Below, piece by piece: positions 48,928 through 58,689 of a stretch of 64,000 nucleotides of DNA. Numbering within the stretch: position 1 is the first letter of the stretch; each line of letters opens with the position of its first letter. Source of the DNA: Microvirga sesbaniae (GTDB lineage: Bacteria; Pseudomonadota; Alphaproteobacteria; Rhizobiales; Beijerinckiaceae); NCBI RefSeq assembly GCF_025460805.1, contig NZ_JAMXFJ010000006.1:160228-224227 (forward strand), written 5' to 3'. A program made the translations under genes and the position numbers. The notes below the pieces were generated by a model. The model worked only from the letters and a program-made list of their open reading frames with translations, did not search any database and had not been told where the DNA came from.

Positions 48928-48941
48928 TCGTCACCGGGTCC

Positions 48942-49317
48942 GCCCGTCATCGCGGGCCTCGCGCCGGCGATCCCGATGCGGTGGGGTGCGGCGTTCGTCC
49001 GATCGGGATCACCGGGACAAGCCCGGTGATGACGTGGCGGGTGGTGTGAGCGGGTGATGACACCCTCCCGCGTCGCGGCACCCTCGGCCCGGTGACAACA
49101 CCCTCCCCACGTCATGGCCGGGCTTGTCCCGGCCATCCCGATGCGGAAAAGCGCCGCGCCTCGAACAATCGGGATCAGCGGGACAAGCCCGGTGACGCCA
49201 TGGAGGGTGGTGCGGGGCGGTGCGACCAGGACAGGGGCCCGAACGATGCGCCGCTTCAGGAACTGAGCATCGGATCCGATCCCAGACCCGGGTCCACGCT
49301 TCACGTCCGATGCTCTA
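48942..49317. repeat. Two family A elements and a family B element
   Basis: 48942-49037 is a family A copy with a degenerate first arm. 49107-49201 has the GGCCGG arm first and a shortened last arm. 49254-49317 is family B (GAGCATCGGATCCGATCCC...CACGTCCGATGCTC) and abuts the PsiF-like gene's stop. Confidence 0.75.
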
Positions 49318-49569
49318 AGCCTTCATCCCGCCCTTGAGGCGCGTGTTGCACTCGCTCCAGAACTTCGGCCACTTGGCGTCCTTGGCAAGCTTGCCGCCGG
49401 CCTTGGCCTCCTTCCACTCCGCGCTGCATTTGCTCATGCGCTCGCGGGCGGCCATCTGGGCGGCCGTCGGCTCCTTCTTCGGCTTCATCTCGGCGGCCGC
49501 CTGGGCGGCGCCGGCCATGGACAGGGCCATTGCGGCCGCGAGAGCGAAACTCAGTCTTCGGTTTATCAT
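49315..49569 (-). CDS. Small exported PsiF-repeat protein
   Basis: 84 residues. Signal peptide (LSFALAAAMALSMAGAAQAA). The mature part MAARERMSKCSAEWKEAK then KLAKDAKWPKFWSECNTRLK has the two-Cys pattern of PsiF repeats (RM..C...A... G.....F...C). A periplasmic protein named for phosphate-starvation induction in enterobacteria; role unknown. Single gene. Confidence 0.75.
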   Translation of the reverse strand: MINRRLSFALAAAMALSMAGAAQAAAEMKPKKEPTAAQMAARERMSKCSAEWKEAKAGGKLAKDAKWPKFWSECNTRLKGGMKA

Positions 49570-49756
49570 GGGACATCCTCTCGAGCGCCGTCAGGCGCAG
49601 GCAGCATCTCATGATGAAACAATGAAACATGCAAGCGCCTGAAGGCAGCCCTGCGCCCTTTCCACCGAATTTCATTGCACACGAGGGTGCGAGTTCCGAT
49701 CTTATGTCTTAACGTCCCGTCACCGACCCGTGTCGTCACGCAAGGAGAGGCTTTCC

Positions 49757-50464
49757 ATGGCGGCTGCCGCGCAGAACCCGATCGATCTCTACTACTGGCC
49801 GACCCCGAACGGGTGGAAGATCACCATCATGCTCGAGGAATGCGGGCTCCCCTATGCAATCCATCCGATCAACATCGGGAAGGGCGACCAGTTCGCCCCT
49901 GAGTTCCTGGCGATCTCTCCCAATAACAAGATGCCGGCGATCGTCGATCCGGACGGCCCCGGCGGCCAGCCGATCTCCGTGTTCGAGTCCGGGGCGATCC
50001 TGCAATATCTCGGACGCAAGACGGGCCGGTTCTATCCGCAGGACGAGCGCGGGCGGGTCGAAGTCGATCAATGGCTCTTCTGGCAGATGGGCGGGTTCGG
50101 CCCCATGCTCGGCCAGACGCACCATTTCCGCATCTACGCGCCGGAGAAGGTGCCCTATGCCATCGACCGCTACACCAACGAGACCAACCGCCTCTACGGC
50201 GTTCTGAACAAGCGCCTCGAGGATCGGGAGTTCGTGGCAGGCGAATATTCCATCGCCGACATGGCCATCGCCCCCTGGGCGAAGCTGTGGGACCGCCAGG
50301 GGCAGAATATCGACGAGTTCCCGCATGCGAAGCGCTGGCTCGAGACCGTGCTCGCCCGCCCGGCGGTTCAGCGCGGGATCAAGGTGAGCTCCGATGACCG
50401 CGAGAAGACCGACCTGACCGACCCCAAGGTTCAGGCCGTGCTGTTCGGCCAGAGGGCGCGCTAG
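49757..50464 (+). CDS. Glutathione S-transferase, nu class (YfcG/YghU-like)
   Basis: 235 residues from ATG 49757 (AAGGAGAGG upstream). Motifs of the disulfide-reducing Nu class: YYWPTPNGWKITIMLEECGL, FLAISPNNKMPAIVD and PISVFESGAILQYLGRKTGR. The C-terminal half has MGGFGPMLGQTHHFR and FVAGEYSIADMAIAPWAKLW. The Thr-Pro-Asn-Gly motif replaces the catalytic Ser/Tyr, as in YfcG, which acts as a glutathione-dependent disulfide reductase. Monocistronic; followed by repeats. Confidence 0.92.
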   Translation: MAAAAQNPIDLYYWPTPNGWKITIMLEECGLPYAIHPINIGKGDQFAPEFLAISPNNKMPAIVDPDGPGGQPISVFESGAILQYLGRKTGRFYPQDERGRVEVDQWLFWQMGGFGPMLGQTHHFRIYAPEKVPYAIDRYTNETNRLYGVLNKRLEDREFVAGEYSIADMAIAPWAKLWDRQGQNIDEFPHAKRWLETVLARPAVQRGIKVSSDDREKTDLTDPKVQAVLFGQRAR

Positions 50465-50468
50465 GGTC

Positions 50469-50717
50469 CTCGAGCATCGGCCGGGAGAAGTGGACCCAGG
50501 TTTGGGCCCGAGGCTCACATCCTTGAGGGGCGCATCGTCCGATCACGTTCACCGGGACAAGCCCGGCGATGACGCCGGCAGGAGCCTGCCTCACCTCGTC
50601 CCGCCCTGGGCGACACCCTCCGCACGTCATGGCCGGCCTTGTGCCGGCCATCCCGATTGTTTGAAGCGCGGCGCTTTACCGGATCGGGATCACCGGCACA
50701 AGGCCGGTGATGACGTG
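50469..50717. repeat. Family B and family A elements
   Basis: 50469-50530 family B, degenerate. 50533-50585 is a half family A (CACCGGGACAAGCCCGGCGATGACG). 50622-50717 is a full family A unit (GGCCGG arm first, CACCGG last). No coding frame in 50465-50766. Confidence 0.75.
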
Positions 50718-50766
50718 AGAGGGGAGCAGGACGGGCGGTGCGGCCCGCTGTCGTCCGCACGAGGCG

Positions 50767-51171
50767 CTACTTCGTCTTCGTCCAGGTCTGCGACCGGCAG
50801 ATCAGCCCACCGAGGACGCAGCCGGAAAGCTGAAGGGTGGTGGGGCTCATGACCTTGAGCTTGCCCGTATAGGTCTTGCCGTCCTGCGGGTTGTAGAGCT
50901 GGCCGACATAGCCGTCCGCCTCCGGCTTGACGTCCCAGATCATCCGGACTCCCACGATGTTTCGGTCCCGCAGCTTCGGATCCGCATTGTTCGTGTCCTT
51001 CTCGTAGGTCGAGGACACGATGGTGCCGCAATAGCCCGCGTCGCACCTGGCGATCCTCACCCGGGTATCGCCGCTCTGGGTCAGCCAGGTCCCGCTCGGG
51101 TCGGCCGACTGGGCCTGGGCCGGGACGCTCAACAGGGCAAGGCCGAAAGCGGCCAGGATCGCGTGCTTCAT
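50767..51171 (-). CDS. Exported DUF2147 protein
   Basis: 134 residues from ATG 51171 (GAGGAAG upstream). Signal peptide (AILAAFGLALLSVPAQAQ). The DUF2147 pattern follows: DPSGTWLTQSGDTRVRIARC, GYCGTIVSS, GYVGQLYNPQDGKTYTGKLK and LQLSGCVLGGLICRSQTWTK. A lipocalin-like periplasmic beta-barrel is expected. Function unknown. Confidence 0.87.
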   Translation of the reverse strand: MKHAILAAFGLALLSVPAQAQSADPSGTWLTQSGDTRVRIARCDAGYCGTIVSSTYEKDTNNADPKLRDRNIVGVRMIWDVKPEADGYVGQLYNPQDGKTYTGKLKVMSPTTLQLSGCVLGGLICRSQTWTKTK

Positions 51172-51338
51172 GGGAGACTTCCTCTGTGCCGGTGTTCGCC
51201 GGGCCATTCCTCCAGAAGAGTAGGGGAGGCGGTCAAGCTTTCCAAGCCGGCGGGGCAAAAGGCGCTTGAGGCCCGGGGGGCTGGTCGCTATAAGCGCCGC
51301 ACTTCATCCATTCCCATCTCAGATCAAAGCGAGTTGCC

Positions 51339-51761
<423 letters not shown>

Positions 51762-51788
51762 GCTTTCATGGCATAGCCAGCATGGTCA

Positions 51789-51810
51789 GGCCGCCCCCGG
51801 GCGGCCTTTT
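51789..51810 (+). terminator. Rho-independent terminator after ndk
   Basis: GGCCGCC-CCCG-GGCGGCC followed by TTTT. Stem of 7 bp with a T run, 28 bases after the ndk stop. Confidence 0.9.
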
Positions 51811-51844
51811 CATTTCGCGGCTCTTCGACCATCATGCGCCCGCC

Positions 51845-53947
51845 ATGAACCAAGCTCCCCGCATCGAACGCCGCGCCTCCGTCTGCCCGCACGACTGCCC
51901 GTCCGTCTGCTCCCTCGAGGTCGAGGTGATCGACGGGCGCTCGATCGGCCGGGTCCACGGCGCGAAAAGCAACAGCTACACGGCGGGCGTCATCTGCGCG
52001 AAGGTGGCCCGCTATGCGGAGCGCATCCACAATCCGGACCGGCTGCTCCATCCGCTGCGGCGCACCGGCCCGAAGGGCTCGGGGCAGTTCGAGCGCATCT
52101 CGTGGGACAAGGCCCTCGACATCGTGGCCGAAAAATTCCTCGAAGCCGAGCGGGAGTTCGGCTCGGAATCCGTCTGGCCCTATTACTATGCGGGCACCAT
52201 GGGCTACGTGATGCGCGACGGCATCAACCGCCTGCGCCACGTCAAGAAATACTCGGGCCAGTACTCCACCATCTGCACGGCCATGAGCTGGACCGGCTAC
52301 GTGGCCGGCACGGGCCATCTGCGGGGCGCCGACCCGCGCGAGATGGCGGTCTCCGACTGCATCGTGATCTGGGGCACGAACCCGGTTCATACCCAGGTCA
52401 ACGTGATGACCCACGCCATGAGGGCCCGCAAGGAGCGCGGCGCCAAGATCGTGGCCGTCGACATCTACCAGAACGCCACCATGAAGCAGGCCGACATGGC
52501 GCTGCTCGTGAAGCCGGGGACGGACGGGGCGCTGGCCTGCGCGGTGATGCATGTGCTGTTCCGTGATGGGCTCGCGGACTGGGACTATCTCGAGCGCTAC
52601 ACCGACCATCCGCGCGAGCTCGAAGAGCATCTGCGCACGCGGGATCCGGCGTGGGCGTCCGCCATCACGGGCCTGTCGGTGGAGGATATCGAGGCCTTCG
52701 CCAGGCTCGTGGGCACGACCAAACGCACTTACTTCCGCCTCGGCTTCGGCTTCGCTCGCCAGCGCAACGGCGTGGTCAACATGCATGCCGCCCTGTCGAT
52801 CCCCGCGGTCACCGGCGCATGGCGCTACGAGGGCGGTGGCGCCCTGCATTCGAACAGCGGCATCTTCCATTGGAACAAGGCCCTGATCGAAGGCCACGAC
52901 GCCATCGACAAGAGCATCCGCATCCTCGACCAGTCGCAGATCGGCCGGGTTCTCACCGGCGAACCGCAGGCGCTCTACGATGGACCGCCGGTCAAAGCCA
53001 TGCTGATCCAGAACACGAATCCGGTCTCGGTCGCGCCCGAGCAGGAGCTGGTGAAGCAGGGCTTCGCCCGCGAGGATCTTTTCGTCTGCGTCCACGAGCA
53101 GTTCATGACCGAGACGGCCCTGATGGCCGATATCGTCCTGCCCGCGACCATGTTCATGGAGCACGACGACCTCTATTCCGGCGGCGGGCACCAGCACTTC
53201 CAGGTCGGACCCCGGCTCATCGACCCGCCGGGCGAGTGCCGCTCCAACCACGAGGTGTTCCGCGGGCTGGCGGCGCGCCTGGGCGCGGAGCACCGCGGCT
53301 TCGCCATGGAGCCGCGCGAGATCATCGACTGGACGCTGCGGAACTCCGGCTGGGGCGATCTCCAAACCCTGGAGGCGCACGTCCATTTCGACGCCCAGCC
53401 GCCCTTCGAGGAGGCGCATTTCCTCAACGGTTTCGGGTATCCGGACGGCAAATTCCGCTTCAAGCCCGATTGGACGAACGTCCCGTCCTACAACAACGGC
53501 GCCATGGGGCCATGGGCCAGCATGCCGGCCTTCCCGGACCATTGGGGCGTGATCGAGGCGGCGACGGGCGAGCATCCGTTCCGGCTCGCCACGAGCCCGG
53601 CGCGGAACTTCCTCAATTCGAGCTTCAACGAAACCCCGACTTCCCTGGAGAAGGAGCGGCGGCCCGAGGTGATGATCCATCCGGGCGACGCGGAGCCGCA
53701 GGGCATCGCAGACGGCGATTGGGTGAAGCTCAGGAACCACCGCGGCGAGGTCTATCTGCGCGCCCGGCTCTTCGACGGAGTCCGGCGCGGCGTCCTCATC
53801 GCCGAGGGCATCTGGCCCAACGCCGCCCATCCTTTCGGACGCGGCATCAACACGCTCACCGGCGGCGATCAGGTGGCCCCCTACGGCGGGGCCGCCTTCC
53901 ACGACAACCGGGTCGCTTTGGAAAAGGCCACGCCTGACATTGGGTGA
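51845..53947 (+). CDS. Molybdopterin oxidoreductase (DMSO-reductase family)
   Basis: 700 residues from ATG 51845. A [4Fe-4S] site is given by Cys14, Cys18, Cys22 and Cys51 (CPHDCPSVC ... GVICAKV). Cofactor regions: HVKKYSGQYSTICTAMSWTG, WGTNPVHTQVNVMTHAMRAR, ALMADIVLPATMFMEHDDLY and the C-terminal barrel (DGDWVKLRNHRGEVYLRARL). No twin-arginine signal, so a cytoplasmic enzyme. No membrane or electron-transfer subunit is nearby. Its substrate cannot be told; relatives are annotated simply as molybdopterin oxidoreductases. Confidence 0.93.
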   Translation: MNQAPRIERRASVCPHDCPSVCSLEVEVIDGRSIGRVHGAKSNSYTAGVICAKVARYAERIHNPDRLLHPLRRTGPKGSGQFERISWDKALDIVAEKFLEAEREFGSESVWPYYYAGTMGYVMRDGINRLRHVKKYSGQYSTICTAMSWTGYVAGTGHLRGADPREMAVSDCIVIWGTNPVHTQVNVMTHAMRARKERGAKIVAVDIYQNATMKQADMALLVKPGTDGALACAVMHVLFRDGLADWDYLERYTDHPRELEEHLRTRDPAWASAITGLSVEDIEAFARLVGTTKRTYFRLGFGFARQRNGVVNMHAALSIPAVTGAWRYEGGGALHSNSGIFHWNKALIEGHDAIDKSIRILDQSQIGRVLTGEPQALYDGPPVKAMLIQNTNPVSVAPEQELVKQGFAREDLFVCVHEQFMTETALMADIVLPATMFMEHDDLYSGGGHQHFQVGPRLIDPPGECRSNHEVFRGLAARLGAEHRGFAMEPREIIDWTLRNSGWGDLQTLEAHVHFDAQPPFEEAHFLNGFGYPDGKFRFKPDWTNVPSYNNGAMGPWASMPAFPDHWGVIEAATGEHPFRLATSPARNFLNSSFNETPTSLEKERRPEVMIHPGDAEPQGIADGDWVKLRNHRGEVYLRARLFDGVRRGVLIAEGIWPNAAHPFGRGINTLTGGDQVAPYGGAAFHDNRVALEKATPDIG

Positions 53948-54076
53948 TCCGACCAACGTCTTATTTCATGTAACTGTGTAACGAAAGATCATGGTCAGGC
54001 TTCGGACATCTTGTTCGAGGCTCGCGTGAGGGCCCGTTCCGCCCCATGCGATCATCCAGACCATGAGGAGTGGGGC

Positions 54077-54271
54077 ATGCTTGAAGTGATGGCGACCGAT
54101 GGTCGCTCGCATCAGGATCGCGATGCGGTTTCATTGGAGATGGAGGACCGGGCCGCCCTCGCGATGGAGGAGGCCGTTGCCCCGGTCGTTCTGAATGCCG
54201 AAGACCTCGCATGGGCGGCCGGCGGTCTCCTGACCAGGAAAGTGAACGAGTACGAAGGGCAGCACCGGTAA
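54077..54271 (+). CDS. Hypothetical acidic small protein (64 aa)
   Basis: ATG 54077 with GAGGAG upstream. It reads MLEVMATDGRSHQDRDAVSL, EMEDRAALAMEEAV, then VVLNAEDLAWAAGGLLTRKV. Acidic, helical, no signal or membrane segment. A clean hairpin terminator follows 29 bases after the stop, which supports a real short transcript. Function unknown. Confidence 0.55.
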   Translation: MLEVMATDGRSHQDRDAVSLEMEDRAALAMEEAVAPVVLNAEDLAWAAGGLLTRKVNEYEGQHR

Positions 54272-54300
54272 GGATCGGCTGCGACAACCTTGAAAGCGTC

Positions 54301-54326
54301 GGGAACGGCACGCCGGTGCCGTTCCC
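54301..54326 (+). terminator. Perfect hairpin terminator
   Basis: GGGAACGGCAC-GCCG-GTGCCGTTCCC, an 11-bp perfect stem followed by TCTT, 29 bases after the 64-residue frame. Confidence 0.8.
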
Positions 54327-54449
54327 TCTTCGCCGGTCCCGACCCAGCCTGGTCAGACCTTCTTAAGCCTATCCGCAGCTGCCCCTTGATCCCGAACGGC
54401 CAAGCCTATTCTTAAAGCCGAACGTGATTTCGTCTCTGGGGAACCATCC

Positions 54450-54815
54450 ATGACCTCGATCCTTCGCGCCCTGCTCGTGACCACGGCTGTTTCCGTCGGT
54501 GCGGCATCGGCCTTTGCGGCCGCCTCCAACACGCCCACGCAATACCAGGTCGATCCGGCGCTCAAGACCGAGAATGTCGGCCAGCTGCGCGTCCGGGTGA
54601 GTCAGGCCTGCGCGATCACCCAAGCTCGCCTCCAGAGTGGCGCCAGCGAGGCATCGCTGGCACGCAGCTGCGATTGCTATGCGGGTCGCACCATGCGGTC
54701 CCTGAGCCCCACGGAACTCCAAGCCTACCGGGATACGGGCCTGTTCAACGATACCGCCCGCGAGAAGGCGCTCACCGCTCTCGACGCGTGCCGGTTGCCG
54801 CGGCCGCAGATGTAA
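54450..54815 (+). CDS. Small exported protein with conserved cysteines
   Basis: 121 residues. Signal peptide (ILRALLVTTAVSVGAASAFA). The mature part is helical with four Cys: QLRVRVSQACAITQARLQSG, ARSCDCYAGRTMRSLS and KALTALDACRL. The paired cysteines suggest disulfides in the periplasm. GGGGAACC precedes the ATG. No family recognised. Confidence 0.7.
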   Translation: MTSILRALLVTTAVSVGAASAFAAASNTPTQYQVDPALKTENVGQLRVRVSQACAITQARLQSGASEASLARSCDCYAGRTMRSLSPTELQAYRDTGLFNDTAREKALTALDACRLPRPQM

Positions 54816-54879
54816 GAGGCGCCGAGGATCCTGGCACCGGAGCCGACGCCGGGCTTCTGCCGGTCTCGGCCCGTGGGCG

Positions 54880-55421
54880 AGCTCATCGGACCATCGGGAT
54901 GGCCGGCACAGGGCCGGCCATGACGCCGGAGGGTGTTCGCACCGGGTCACACACACCACGTCATCACCGGCCTTGTGCCGGTGATCCCGCTTCCGCAGGG
55001 CGCCGCGCTTCACCGGATCGGGATGGCCGGCGAGAGGCGGGTGATGACTGGCCGGCCATGACGTGGGTGGGTAGCAGGAAGGGCGGAGGGTGGCCATGCG
55101 TGGGAGGGTGTCGGTACCGGCCCTGACCACCTTCTTCACGTCATCACCGGGCTTGTCCCGGTGATCCCGGTCGGAAGAGCGCCGCACCCCACCGCATCGG
55201 GATGGCCGGCACAGAGCCGGCCATGACGTGGGAGGGTGGCAGGACCGGACCACACACGCACCACGTCATCACCCGCCCACGCCAACCCTCGACGTCGTCA
55301 CCGGCCTTGTGCCGGTGATCTCGATCGGAAGGCCGCCGAGCGTATCCTGCGGACGATACCCGCTTCAGGATGTGAGCATCGGACCCGAAAGGGGGTCCAC
55401 TTTTCACGGCCGACGCTCTAG
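54880..55421. repeat. Dense cluster of family A elements and one family B
   Basis: A partial family A at 54880-54935; an extended unit at 54957-55065 whose last segment carries an extra GTGATGACTGGCC insertion; a unit at 55137-55230; a rearranged unit at 55262-55340. Family B (GAGCATCGGACCCG...CCACTTTTCACGGCCGACGCTC) is at 55376-55421, 10 bases before the next gene. No gene in 54816-55431. Confidence 0.8.
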
Positions 55422-55431
55422 TCTTCTGGCC

Positions 55432-56700
55432 ATGCCTGCATTCGCCAGCCTGTCCCGCGTCTCGGCCGTCGCTCTCGCCGCCCTGGTGGCGTGCGCCGCT
55501 CCGGTGCCGGGGGGCTCGATGCTGCGGGCGCAGGATCTCCGCGCCACGACGGAACGGCAGTTCCGGAACTGGCTGGACGGGACGGTCTGGCCCGATGCGC
55601 AGAAGCAGGGCGTCTCCCGAGAGACCTTCGAGCGCAACCTGTCGGCGACGGGGCTCGACTGGGCTCTCCCGGAGCTTCTGCCGCCGGGGCAGGCGGCGCC
55701 CTCCGATGACCTGCGCCAGGCGGAGTTCCAGAGCCCCGGCCGGTATTTCCCCGAATCCCAGCTCGCTGCCCTGGCCAAGGACGGCCGTGCGCTGCTGCAG
55801 CGTTGGGGATCCGCTCTCGACGACATCGAGCGTCGGTACGGCGTGCCACGGGAGATCGTGGTCGCGATCTGGGGGCGGGAGTCGCATTTCGGCCGCGTCC
55901 GGGCAAAACACCAGGCCCTGCGGGTTCTGGCCACGCAGGCTTTCATGGGGCGCCGGAAGGCGCTGTATTATCCGGAGCTTCTCGCCGCCCTGGTGATCCT
56001 CGAGGAGGATCATTTTTCCGGCGAGACCCTGCTGTCGTCCTGGGCCGGAGCCCTGGGACAGCCGCAGCTTCTTCCCTCGAAATTCCTGCGCTACGCGGTC
56101 GACGCCGACGCCGACGGCCGTCGGGACGTCTGGGACTCGGTGCCGGACAGCCTGGCCTCGATTGCGAACTACCTGCGCGAGCATGGCTGGAAGCCGGGTC
56201 CCGGCTGGGGCTTCGAGGCGAGCCTGCCGCAGGCCGTCTCCTGCACGCTGGAGGGGCCGCGACAGGGCAGGCCGATGCAGGACTGGCTCCGGCTCGGACT
56301 GACGCCCGCCGCGGGGGCCCCGCCCCCGTGGAGCGGCGACACGACGGCCTTCCTGGTCATGCCGGCAGGCCGCCTCGGGCCTGCCTTCCTGGTGTCGGAG
56401 AACTTCTACGTCCTCAAGCAGTACAACGAGTCCGACCTCTACGCCCTCTTCATCGGCCATCTGGCCGACCGCATGCGCGGCGCGTCGGCCTTCGCCGGAC
56501 GGTGGCGGCCGATCGATTCCCTGCGGCGCGGCGATATCCAGACGATGCAGGAGAGGCTGAAGGGCCAGGGCTATGATGTCGGCAAGGTCGACGGCCTGAT
56601 CGGCTTCGCCACCCGCACGGCGATCGGCCAATGGCAGGGCAAAGGTCGCCGCGACGAGACCTGCTTTCCCGATGCCGCCCTCGTCGAGGCTTTGCGCTGA
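55432..56700 (+). CDS. Lytic murein transglycosylase, MltB type, with peptidoglycan-binding domain
   Basis: 422 residues from ATG 55432. Signal peptide with Cys at 21 in AALVACAAPVPGG (lipoprotein attachment is possible but not certain). The SLT_2/MltB catalytic region has Glu150 in AIWGRESHFGR, followed by LATQAFMGRRKALYYPELLA, SWAGALGQPQLLPSKFLRYA and PDSLASIANYLREHGWKPG. The C-terminus is a PG_binding_1 domain (LRRGDIQTMQERLKGQGYDV). It cleaves peptidoglycan glycan strands with anhydro-muramic ends. Confidence 0.93.
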   Translation: MPAFASLSRVSAVALAALVACAAPVPGGSMLRAQDLRATTERQFRNWLDGTVWPDAQKQGVSRETFERNLSATGLDWALPELLPPGQAAPSDDLRQAEFQSPGRYFPESQLAALAKDGRALLQRWGSALDDIERRYGVPREIVVAIWGRESHFGRVRAKHQALRVLATQAFMGRRKALYYPELLAALVILEEDHFSGETLLSSWAGALGQPQLLPSKFLRYAVDADADGRRDVWDSVPDSLASIANYLREHGWKPGPGWGFEASLPQAVSCTLEGPRQGRPMQDWLRLGLTPAAGAPPPWSGDTTAFLVMPAGRLGPAFLVSENFYVLKQYNESDLYALFIGHLADRMRGASAFAGRWRPIDSLRRGDIQTMQERLKGQGYDVGKVDGLIGFATRTAIGQWQGKGRRDETCFPDAALVEALR

Positions 56701-56743
56701 GCGCGATCGCGGCAACCGACCGAAGGCCGGGAGCGGATGGGCT

Positions 56744-57391
56744 TCAGGCCGGCGAATGGAGCGCGCCGCTCGCGTCCCATGCGTGCGAGAACACCACGCG
56801 CCCGTTCTCAAGCCGTGCCGTTCCATCGCAGATCAGGCGCAGGGCCCGCGGATAGAGCCGGTGTTCCTGCTCGATCACGCGGGCCGCGAGGCTCTCCTCG
56901 GTGTCGCCCGGCACGACCGGCACCGCCGCCTGGGCGATGATCGGTCCGGCGTCGAGTTCCGGCACCACGAAATGGACCGTGCAGCCGTGCACGAGCACGC
57001 CGTCCTCGAGGGCCCGGCGGTGGGTCCGGGTGCCGCGATAAAGGGGCAGCAGGGACGGGTGGACATTGACCATGCGGCCAGCCCAGCGCTCCACGAACCC
57101 GTCCGTCAGAACCCGCATGAACCCGGCGAGGCAGACGAAGGCGATGCCGTGCGACGCGAGGGCGGCATCCATCGCGTGCTCGAAAGCCTCGCGGCTGGCA
57201 TGGGCCTTGTGGTCGATCACGCAGGTGGCGATCCCGGCCTCCCGCGCGCGCTCGAGTCCGGCCGCGTCCGGGCGGTTCGACAGGACGAGGGCGATCTCGG
57301 CGGGGAAATCCGCCGCGCGGGCGGCCTCGATCAGGGAGGCCATGTTCGAGCCGCGGCCCGAGATCAGGATGGCGACGCGGCGGCGTGTCAT
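56744..57391 (-). CDS. purN: Phosphoribosylglycinamide formyltransferase
   Basis: 215 residues. Starts RRVAILISGRGSNMASLIEA; folate site and catalytic residues lie in FVCLAGFMRVLTDGFVERWA, RMVNVHPSLLPLYRGTRTH and VHGCTVHFVVPELDAGPII. Transfers formyl from 10-formyl-THF to GAR in purine synthesis. Its ATG overlaps the purM stop by one base. Confidence 0.97.
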   Translation of the reverse strand: MTRRRVAILISGRGSNMASLIEAARAADFPAEIALVLSNRPDAAGLERAREAGIATCVIDHKAHASREAFEHAMDAALASHGIAFVCLAGFMRVLTDGFVERWAGRMVNVHPSLLPLYRGTRTHRRALEDGVLVHGCTVHFVVPELDAGPIIAQAAVPVVPGDTEESLAARVIEQEHRLYPRALRLICDGTARLENGRVVFSHAWDASGALHSPA

Positions 57392-58461
57392 CAGAGCGCC
57401 AGGCGCCCCACGGTCCCGACGCGCTCGCCGCCGGCATGGGCCACGGTTTCGCCGATCCGAACCGGAGCCTCGCCGGCCTTGCGCAGCCGCTCCATCACGG
57501 CCTCCGCCCGGTCGGCCGCGGCCACGACGATCATTCCGACGCCGCAGTTGAAGGTTCGCAGCATCTCGGCCTCGGCCACGCCGCCGGCCCTGGCGAGCCA
57601 ACCGAACACGGGCGGGACGGCGATCGCGTCGAGGTCGAGGCGCACGCCGACGCCGTCCGGCAGGACGCGGGGAATGTTGTCCGGGAAGCCGCCGCCGGTG
57701 ATGTGGCAGAGGGCGTTGATGCCGTCGCCGCCCTTCAGGACCTCCAGCAGGGCCTTCACGTAGATCCGGGTCGGCTCCAGCAGGGCCTGGGCGAGGCTCC
57801 GGCCCTGCGCGAAGGGGGCGGGCGCATCCCAGGCGAGGCCGGACTGCTCGACGATCCGGCGCACGAGGGAGAAGCCGTTGGAATGGACGCCCGAGGAGGG
57901 CAGCCCGATGAGCACGTCGCCGACGCGCACATCCCCGGGCAGGAGCGTGCCGCGCTCGGCGGCGCCGACCGCGAAGCCTGCCAGGTCGTAATCGCCTTTC
58001 GCATAGAGCCCCGGCATCTCGGCGGTCTCGCCGCCGATCAGCGCGCAGCCGGCCTGGAGGCAGCCCTCGGCGATGCCCCTGACGATATGGACGCCGACCT
58101 CGGGAGAGAGCTTGCCGGTGGCGAAATAGTCGAGGAAGAACAGGGGCTCGGCCCCCTGCACGATGATGTCGTTCACGCACATGGCCACGAGGTCGATGCC
58201 GATGGTGTCGTGGAGGCCCGTGTCGATGGCGATCTTGACCTTGGTGCCGACGCCGTCATTGGCCGCGACGAGGATCGGGTCCTTGAACCCTGCGGCCCTG
58301 AGGTCGAAGAGCCCGCCGAAGCCGCCGATCTCCGCGTCGGCGCCGGGCCGCCGCGTCGAGCGCACCAGGGGCTTGATCTGGTCGACCATGGCGTTGCCCG
58401 CGTCGATGTCGACGCCCGCTTGGGCATAGGTCAGGCCGTTCGTCTGCTTCTCGGTCGTCAT
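57391..58461 (-). CDS. purM: Phosphoribosylformylglycinamidine cyclo-ligase
   Basis: 356 residues. Characteristic blocks: [72 protein letters not shown] and [18 protein letters not shown]. Makes AIR from FGAM in purine synthesis. First gene of the purM-purN pair; no other pur genes are in the window. Confidence 0.98.
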   Translation of the reverse strand: MTTEKQTNGLTYAQAGVDIDAGNAMVDQIKPLVRSTRRPGADAEIGGFGGLFDLRAAGFKDPILVAANDGVGTKVKIAIDTGLHDTIGIDLVAMCVNDIIVQGAEPLFFLDYFATGKLSPEVGVHIVRGIAEGCLQAGCALIGGETAEMPGLYAKGDYDLAGFAVGAAERGTLLPGDVRVGDVLIGLPSSGVHSNGFSLVRRIVEQSGLAWDAPAPFAQGRSLAQALLEPTRIYVKALLEVLKGGDGINALCHITGGGFPDNIPRVLPDGVGVRLDLDAIAVPPVFGWLARAGGVAEAEMLRTFNCGVGMIVVAAADRAEAVMERLRKAGEAPVRIGETVAHAGGERVGTVGRLAL

Positions 58462-58555
58462 GGCTCACCCCGTGTTGGCTCGGGCAGTAAGACGAGAGAG
58501 ACCGGGAGGCAAGGGGATTTGAGCGACGATGAGGGATCGGACGGGTGCAATCGAC

Positions 58556-58681
58556 GGGCTCGTCCGGGTGATCCCGCTCCCGTAGGGCGCCGCGCTTTTC
58601 CGATCGGGATGGCCGGCACAAGGCCGGCCATGACGTGGCGGGTGTCAGTTCCGGGCTCGTCCCGGTGATCCCGATTCTTGG
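58556..58681. repeat. Family A element (truncated left) and fragment
   Basis: 58556-58638 starts inside the first arm (CGTCCGGGTGATCCCG), then has CGATCGGGAT and the GGCCGGCAC/AGGCCGGCC arm with ATGACGTG. 58651-58681 repeats the GGGCTCGTCCCGGTGATCCC arm. They lie between purM and the PL5 lyase gene. Confidence 0.7.
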
Positions 58682-58689
58682 AACGCCGC